Source of the DNA: Dietzia lutea
Lineage (GTDB): Bacteria; Actinomycetota; Actinomycetes; Mycobacteriales; Mycobacteriaceae
Direction: 5' to 3'
DNA length: 64,000 nucleotides
NCBI RefSeq assembly: GCF_003096075.1
Contig: NZ_CP015449.1
Coordinates: forward strand, 3,465,001-3,529,000
In this document: positions 59,816-64,000 of the stretch, piece after piece
Position numbering within the stretch: position 1 is the stretch's first letter
Layout of the letters: each line of letters starts with the position of its first letter
Made by a program: the position numbers and the translations under genes
Notes under the pieces: model-generated
What the model was told of the DNA's origin: nothing
What the model saw: the letters and a program-made list of their open reading frames with translations, nothing else
The model's database searches: none

Positions 59816-61583
59816 TGTCGTCGTCATCGGCGCGGGAGGCGGCGGCCCGGTCGTCGCAGCGGAACTGGCCGGGCGCGGACTCGACGTCCTCGTCCTGGAG
59901 GGTGGCCCCCGCCAGGCCGACCCGGAGAACGAGTGGTCGCACGCGGAGAACGACGCCAATAACCCGAACAACGGCTTTCTCCGGTTCGGCCCCGAGGACC
60001 GCTCCAAGCCGGCGTGGTTCCGGGAGTGGACCACCAACATGTTCGTCTGGCAGTTGTCCGGCGTGGGCGGGACCACCCAGCACTACTACGGCAACAGCCC
60101 GCGCCCCATGCCCGGCGTCTTCCGTGGCTACTCCGGCGCGGACGCCGCGGAGTACGACACCGGACACCTGTTCCCGTTCACCTACGACGAGTTCGTGCCC
60201 TACCTCGAATGGGTGGAGGCCACGCTGCCCGTCGAGACCGCCGCCATGGGGACTAAGGAGGCGCTGACCTTCCGGGGCTGCGAGAACTACGGGTTGCCCC
60301 TACAGACCTCCAGGAACATCACCCGGAACGCCTTCCGTCCACAGCAGAACGCCATTCTGCAGCCGGGCGGAAACGCCGGGAAGACCGACGACCCGAATCT
60401 GCTCAACTACCCGCAGGCGACCGGTTGCAGCTTCTGCGGACACTGCTTCCAGGGGTGTTACCTGCCCCGGCAGGCACCGCGGAACCAGTTCGCCAAGCGC
60501 TCGACCGACAACAGCTACGTCCCGCTCGGTCTGTCCGCCGACGCCGTCCGCCCCGGCGGCCGCGCCTTCGAGCTGCTCGCGAACAGCTTCGTTCAGTCGA
60601 TCCGCCACGAGCAGGAGGGCGCCCACACGGTGGCCCGTGGGGTCACCTGGCGGGACAACGCCACCGGGGAGATCTTCTCCGAGGACGCCCGCGTCGTGGT
60701 GCTCGCCGGTGGCGCCACCGAGAGCCCCCGGTTGTGGTTCAACAGCGGCCTGCCCAACCCCAACGACTGGGTCGGCCGCGGGCACACCGACCACTTCTTC
60801 GACTGGATCGTCGGCAGCTTCGACGAGTACACCGGCAATTCCAAGGGTGCCAACTCCTCGGCGCGAGTGGACTTCCCCGGCCGCGGCGGGATCGAGAACG
60901 TCGGGTTGGGTCCGGCGATCCAGGCTTTCGCGCTCAGCCTCTCCGACTCGGGCTCCCGCGGCTACTACGACAACGGCCGGGGGTTCACCGGCCCCTGGGA
61001 CGGGCCGGCCGGCCGCCTGGTGGGCAATGAGCTCAAGGAGCTGATGATGGGGGGGATCGACAATCTGCTCAACTTCCTCGTCATCACCGACGATCACGTC
61101 GAACCGGGCAACCGCGTGACCCCGTCACTGTTCCCGGCCGACGAGAACGGCGCGCCCGCGAAGATCGACGTCTCTCTGCGACACCGCAAGCGCCGCACTC
61201 TCGAGAACCGGGAGTTCATGGTTCATCGCGCTGCCGAGATCATGCGCGCCGCCGGCGCCAGGAAGGTCTACCGCCTCGACTGGGCTCCCCTGCTTCTCCA
61301 CGTGCATTCTTCGATGCGGATGGGCGAGTCGGACCAGAACTCGGTTCTCGACGTCAACGCGGAGGCCCGGTGGGTCAAGCGGTTGTTCATCGCCGACAAC
61401 TCGGCGCTGGCCAACTCCCTGGGTGGGCCGAACCCGACGTTGTCGACGCAGGCGTTGGCCACGAGGACGGCGGAGAAGATCTTCCGCCTGTACTTCGACG
61501 GCGACTCGTGGGTGGACAAGGAGGCGCCGGTGCCGAGCACCGATCCGCGGATCTCGGCCCGGTTGGAGCAACTCGGCCTGTAG
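59808..61583 (+). CDS. GMC-family FAD oxidoreductase
   Basis: A 591-residue flavoprotein. The N-terminal Rossmann motif VVVIGAGGGGPVVAAELAGR binds FAD; QLSGVGGTTQHYYGNSPRPM, VVVLAGGATESPRLWFNSGL and HSSMRMGESDQNSVLDVNAE (catalytic His region) are GMC hallmarks, with LGGPNPTLSTQALATRTAEK at the end. Four cysteines lie as C-x2-C-x2-C-x3-C in TGCSFCGHCFQGCY (residues 207-217), possibly FeS ligands as in FAD glucose dehydrogenase. It has no signal peptide, but its partner encoded just upstream has a Tat signal. Substrate unknown. Confidence 0.88.
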   Translation: MRDVVVIGAGGGGPVVAAELAGRGLDVLVLEGGPRQADPENEWSHAENDANNPNNGFLRFGPEDRSKPAWFREWTTNMFVWQLSGVGGTTQHYYGNSPRPMPGVFRGYSGADAAEYDTGHLFPFTYDEFVPYLEWVEATLPVETAAMGTKEALTFRGCENYGLPLQTSRNITRNAFRPQQNAILQPGGNAGKTDDPNLLNYPQATGCSFCGHCFQGCYLPRQAPRNQFAKRSTDNSYVPLGLSADAVRPGGRAFELLANSFVQSIRHEQEGAHTVARGVTWRDNATGEIFSEDARVVVLAGGATESPRLWFNSGLPNPNDWVGRGHTDHFFDWIVGSFDEYTGNSKGANSSARVDFPGRGGIENVGLGPAIQAFALSLSDSGSRGYYDNGRGFTGPWDGPAGRLVGNELKELMMGGIDNLLNFLVITDDHVEPGNRVTPSLFPADENGAPAKIDVSLRHRKRRTLENREFMVHRAAEIMRAAGARKVYRLDWAPLLLHVHSSMRMGESDQNSVLDVNAEARWVKRLFIADNSALANSLGGPNPTLSTQALATRTAEKIFRLYFDGDSWVDKEAPVPSTDPRISARLEQLGL

Positions 61584-61596
61584 CGCGCCCGACACC

Positions 61597-61612
61597 CGGC
61601 CGATGGCGGCCG
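61597..61612. terminator. Hairpin between convergent genes
   Basis: CGGCCG, loop ATGG, CGGCCG, with further G/C pairing possible outside. It lies between the GMC oxidoreductase and DUF2236 stops. No T-run, so a bidirectional terminator role is only possible. Confidence 0.35.
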
Positions 61613-61631
61613 CCGGCCGGCGCCCGACCGG

Positions 61632-62501
61632 CTAGAAGACGCTGATCCCCAGCGCGCGCCGCACGCGCAGGTCGAGGATATTGCAGGCGTAGTAGGCGCG
61701 CAGCGGCTTCGGGAGCACCTTGCCGAGGGCGGTGGAGGCGGCGAGCACCAGGCGGCGTCGCCGCAGGTCGCCGGGGGTGATCTCCCAGTGCATCTCGTCG
61801 CGGATGCGCCGGGGCACGGCGAACTTGGTCATGGACAGGTTCCACGGGCCGATCGTCTTGTGCGCGAGCGTCCCGAGCTTCCCCATCCTGATCTCGAGCA
61901 CCCGGAAGTTCGTCAGCGACTGCAGGTACTCGCGGACGGTGTCGTCGATCGTCACGTCCTCGAGCCCCTCGACGAAGCGTTGCTCGTATTCGGCCCAGGT
62001 GGACGGCCAGCGGGCCTCGGGGACGTTGAGCGTGGTGCCGAGCGGCCGGGCGATGTCGATGATGCGGTCCAGTTCCGCCTCGCTGAGCGGGCCGTGGAGC
62101 ATCTCCCACTGGTCGGTGTAGTAGCGGACCAGGCACAGGGCCACCCACAGCTGGTAACCGGCGTGGTTGGCGTTGTAGCGCACCGGGCTGGACTCGGTGG
62201 AGGTCACCTGGGCGTGGATCTCGTGCACGGCCTCGTGGAAGAACTGACGGTCCTTCTCGCTGCCGAGCGTGGCCACGGCGAGGTATTGGGCGGTGGTGCG
62301 CCCCCGCTTGATGGGCCGGAGGTCTCCGCGACCGCTGTCGACGCGGCTCTCGACGACGCCGTACCCGACGGCCGGGTTCGCCAACTGCATCACGACGTTC
62401 GCGGCGGGCAGCCAGAACGCCAGGTGAGTGGAGATGTCGGGGAGACGCCGGATCCGCCGGTCCTCGACCTTCGCGATGTCGGTTCGCGTCCCTGCGGTCA
62501 T
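61632..62501 (-). CDS. DUF2236 / MpaB-Lcp-like oxygenase family protein
   Basis: A 289-residue member of the DUF2236 family, which includes latex-clearing protein and MpaB-type enzymes: HLAFWLPAANVVMQLANPAV, VESRVDSGRGDLRPIKRGRT, QFFHEAVHEIHAQVTST and YNANHAGYQLWVALCLVRYY. Some relatives bind heme b and oxidise polymers or lipids, but most have no known activity. The ATG at 62501 has GGGGAG six bases upstream; an adjacent ATG at 62504 would add one residue. It converges with the GMC gene and is divergent from the siderophore-reductase gene. Confidence 0.75.
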   Translation of the reverse strand: MTAGTRTDIAKVEDRRIRRLPDISTHLAFWLPAANVVMQLANPAVGYGVVESRVDSGRGDLRPIKRGRTTAQYLAVATLGSEKDRQFFHEAVHEIHAQVTSTESSPVRYNANHAGYQLWVALCLVRYYTDQWEMLHGPLSEAELDRIIDIARPLGTTLNVPEARWPSTWAEYEQRFVEGLEDVTIDDTVREYLQSLTNFRVLEIRMGKLGTLAHKTIGPWNLSMTKFAVPRRIRDEMHWEITPGDLRRRRLVLAASTALGKVLPKPLRAYYACNILDLRVRRALGISVF

Positions 62502-62600
62502 CATCCACTCCCCGTCGTCGACCGTTCGATCCGATCACATATATCTTACACGGATATCCAGCGCGCCGCAGCCCCTCCCGAATCGCCGAAACCTGGAAAG

Positions 62601-62619
62601 ATAGGGTCACCTAACCCCG
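62601..62619. promoter_or_regulatory. Candidate DtxR/IdeR iron box
   Basis: ATAGGGTCACCTAACCCCG matches the 19-base DtxR/IdeR consensus at about 12 positions, with the core TAGG and CTAACC intact. It lies 15 bases before the GTG of the siderophore-interacting protein gene, so iron-replete repression is expected. Confidence 0.5.
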
Positions 62620-62633
62620 ACGAAGGAGTACGA

Positions 62634-63437
62634 GTGGCCCGCGACCGCCAGTCCCCCGCCCCGACCGTCCTGACGGTGTTGCGCACCGAGACGGTGACCG
62701 CCCACCTCGTCCGGGTGGTCCTGGGTGGCGAGAGCTTCGATTCGTTCGCCGCCCGCGCCGACACGGACAGCTACGTCAAGATCGAGCTGCCGCACGCCGG
62801 CGAGACGGTCGTGCGGACGTACACCGTCCGGCGGTGCGACCCGGTCGCGCGGGAGATCTGGATCGACTTCGTCGTGCACGGCGACGCCGGAGTGGCCGGC
62901 CCGTGGGCGCTTTCGGTCACCCCGGGCACGCAGGTCGCGCTGCGCGGTCCGGGTGGCGGCTACCGTCCGGACCCGGAGGCCGACTTCCACCTGCTGGCCG
63001 GGGATGAGACTGCGGTGCCGGCCGTCGCCGCGGCCTTGGAGTCGCTGCCGGAGGACGCCATGGGTGCGGTGTTCCTGGAGGTCGGGGGCGACGACGACGA
63101 GGTCGACCTGGCCGCGCCAGCGGGCGTGGAGGTCACCTGGATCCACCGCGGGACCCCCTCGACGGACGCCGGCCCGGGGCTGATCGACGGCGACGCCCCG
63201 CTGGTCGGCGCGGTGCGTGACCTGCCGTGGCCGGACGGCGACGTGCAGGTCTTCGTCCACGGCGAGGCCGAGACGATCATGAAGCACCTGCGGCCGTACC
63301 TGAGAAAGGAGCGGGGTGTGCCCGCCGCCCGGGCCTCGATCTCGGGCTACTGGCGACGTGGCCGGACCGAGGAGGGCTTCCGTACCTGGAAGCGCGAACT
63401 GGCCGAGTCGGAGGAGGGCCCGCAGCCCGTCAGGTGA
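62634..63437 (+). CDS. Siderophore-interacting protein (NAD(P)H ferric-siderophore reductase)
   Basis: A 267-residue flavin reductase of the SIP family that frees iron from imported siderophores. VRTYTVRRCDPVAREIWIDF is the FAD-binding block (R-x-Y-T), HGDAGVAGPWALSVTPG follows, FHLLAGDETAVPAVAAALES is the nucleotide domain, and PYLRKERGVPAARASISGYW is the conserved C-terminal signature. GAAGGAG precedes the GTG. A possible IdeR box lies just upstream. A decayed paralogue is at 26885-27276. Confidence 0.9.
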   Translation: MARDRQSPAPTVLTVLRTETVTAHLVRVVLGGESFDSFAARADTDSYVKIELPHAGETVVRTYTVRRCDPVAREIWIDFVVHGDAGVAGPWALSVTPGTQVALRGPGGGYRPDPEADFHLLAGDETAVPAVAAALESLPEDAMGAVFLEVGGDDDEVDLAAPAGVEVTWIHRGTPSTDAGPGLIDGDAPLVGAVRDLPWPDGDVQVFVHGEAETIMKHLRPYLRKERGVPAARASISGYWRRGRTEEGFRTWKRELAESEEGPQPVR

Positions 63438-63553
63438 GTCCGGGCTCATCGTGCCGGGGCGACCCGGTACCCTCATGTGCCAGCACCGTTCACGCATCCG
63501 GCCCCTCGCGTACCCACCCGGGAGGCTCAGACGGCACAGACAAGGCATGGCAC

Positions 63554-64000
63554 ATGGCATTCACACGCGCGAAGCTGTTCACCGGACTGGTCGCCACCTC
63601 GGCTCTCGTCCTCGCAGGTTGCTCGGGCGGCGGTGACGACGCCGCCGGCGATGGTGGCGAGTCCTACCGCATCGGCATCAACCAGCTCGTCCAGCACCCG
63701 GCCCTGGACTCGGCCACGGCCGGGTTCAAGGAGGCCTTCTCCGAGGCCGGGGTCGAGGTCGAGTTCGACGAGCAGAACGCCAACGGCGAGCAGGCCACCG
63801 CGCTGACCATCGCCCAGCAGTTCGCCGCCGACGACCTGGACCTCACCCTCGCGGTGGCCACGCCGGCCGCTCAGGCGATGGCCCAGAACATCATCAACAT
63901 CCCGCTGCTGTTCACCGCGGTCACCGACCCGGTCTCGGCCGAGCTGGTCGACTCGATGGAGGAGCCGGGCTCCAACGTCACCGGCACCTCGGACGCCGCG
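63554..64000 (+). CDS. ABC transporter substrate-binding lipoprotein, 3' partial
   Basis: The first 149 residues of a lipoprotein continue past the window. KLFTGLVATSALVLAGCSGG is a lipoprotein signal with the lipobox Cys near residue 23. YRIGINQLVQHPALDSATAG, FDEQNANGEQATALTIAQQF and LFTAVTDPVSAELVD match the TrpX/YtrF-like (ABC_sub_bind) family of binding proteins, often for amino acids such as tryptophan or tyrosine. The permease and ATPase would be expected just beyond the end. The ligand is not deducible here. Confidence 0.85.
   Translation, partial: MAFTRAKLFTGLVATSALVLAGCSGGGDDAAGDGGESYRIGINQLVQHPALDSATAGFKEAFSEAGVEVEFDEQNANGEQATALTIAQQFAADDLDLTLAVATPAAQAMAQNIINIPLLFTAVTDPVSAELVDSMEEPGSNVTGTSDAA

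Overview
The window is high-GC actinobacterial DNA. The gene content fits the mycolic-acid order Mycobacteriales, most likely Dietzia or a close relative. This rests on an S-(hydroxymethyl)mycothiol dehydrogenase, an MMPL transporter, frequent GTG/TTG starts, AidB-like acyl-CoA dehydrogenase and FadD genes, and CsoR copper control. The genus is an inference. I see no rRNA, tRNA, CRISPR array, transposase or phage gene.

Layout: (1) 0-2.6 kb: end of a TetR regulator, a PPOX-class F420-type enzyme, an AhpD-like protein and a Cu/Zn superoxide dismutase lipoprotein. (2) 2.9-10.7 kb: a Tad/Flp pilus operon (flp, two TadE/G-like genes, cpaB, cpaE/tadZ, tadA, tadB, tadC, tadV). A strong hairpin lies between the pilin gene and the rest. 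(3) 10.7-16.5 kb: TspO-like and DoxX-like membrane proteins next to a csoR-copZ-copA copper operon, then a DUF4383 protein. (4) 16.5-26.6 kb: a molybdopterin oxidoreductase lacking FeS cysteines with a coupled helical partner, ChaB, a secreted lipase, and two efflux loci (MarR-MFS and TetR-MFS).

(5) 27.3-35.5 kb is the most coherent system. An AraC-type regulator is divergent from eight co-directional genes: gcoA (CYP255A-type P450), gcoB (its three-domain reductase), a small EthD-like gene, catA, catB, catC, mscR and a GTGA-coupled metallo-beta-lactamase-fold hydrolase. Together they can take guaiacol to catechol plus formaldehyde, take catechol by ortho cleavage to the muconolactone/enol-lactone stage, and oxidise the formaldehyde through mycothiol. 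Decayed gene copies flank it on both sides: a siderophore-interacting protein relic, a shrunken alpha/beta hydrolase copy and an MFS C-terminal scrap. Each has an intact relative elsewhere in this window, which suggests rearrangement.

(6) 36.3-48.7 kb: a YhhN-family protein, a BLUF blue-light sensor translationally coupled to a small unknown protein, an alpha/beta hydrolase, and a set of lipid or xenobiotic genes (SDR, thioesterase, AidB-like dehydrogenase, P450, acyl-CoA ligase, CMD-family protein). (7) 48.8-55 kb: a gamma-glutamyltransferase lipoprotein, then a cobalamin riboswitch controlling btuF-btuC-btuD and an MBL-fold hydrolase. (8) 55-64 kb: an MMPL transporter overlapping its TetR gene, a DUF421 protein, a Tat-signal protein paired with a GMC flavoenzyme, a DUF2236 protein, a siderophore-interacting reductase and the start of an ABC substrate-binding lipoprotein.

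Gene functions come from recognisable motifs and remembered family sequences, not from database searches. Operators, promoters and hairpins were found by eye.
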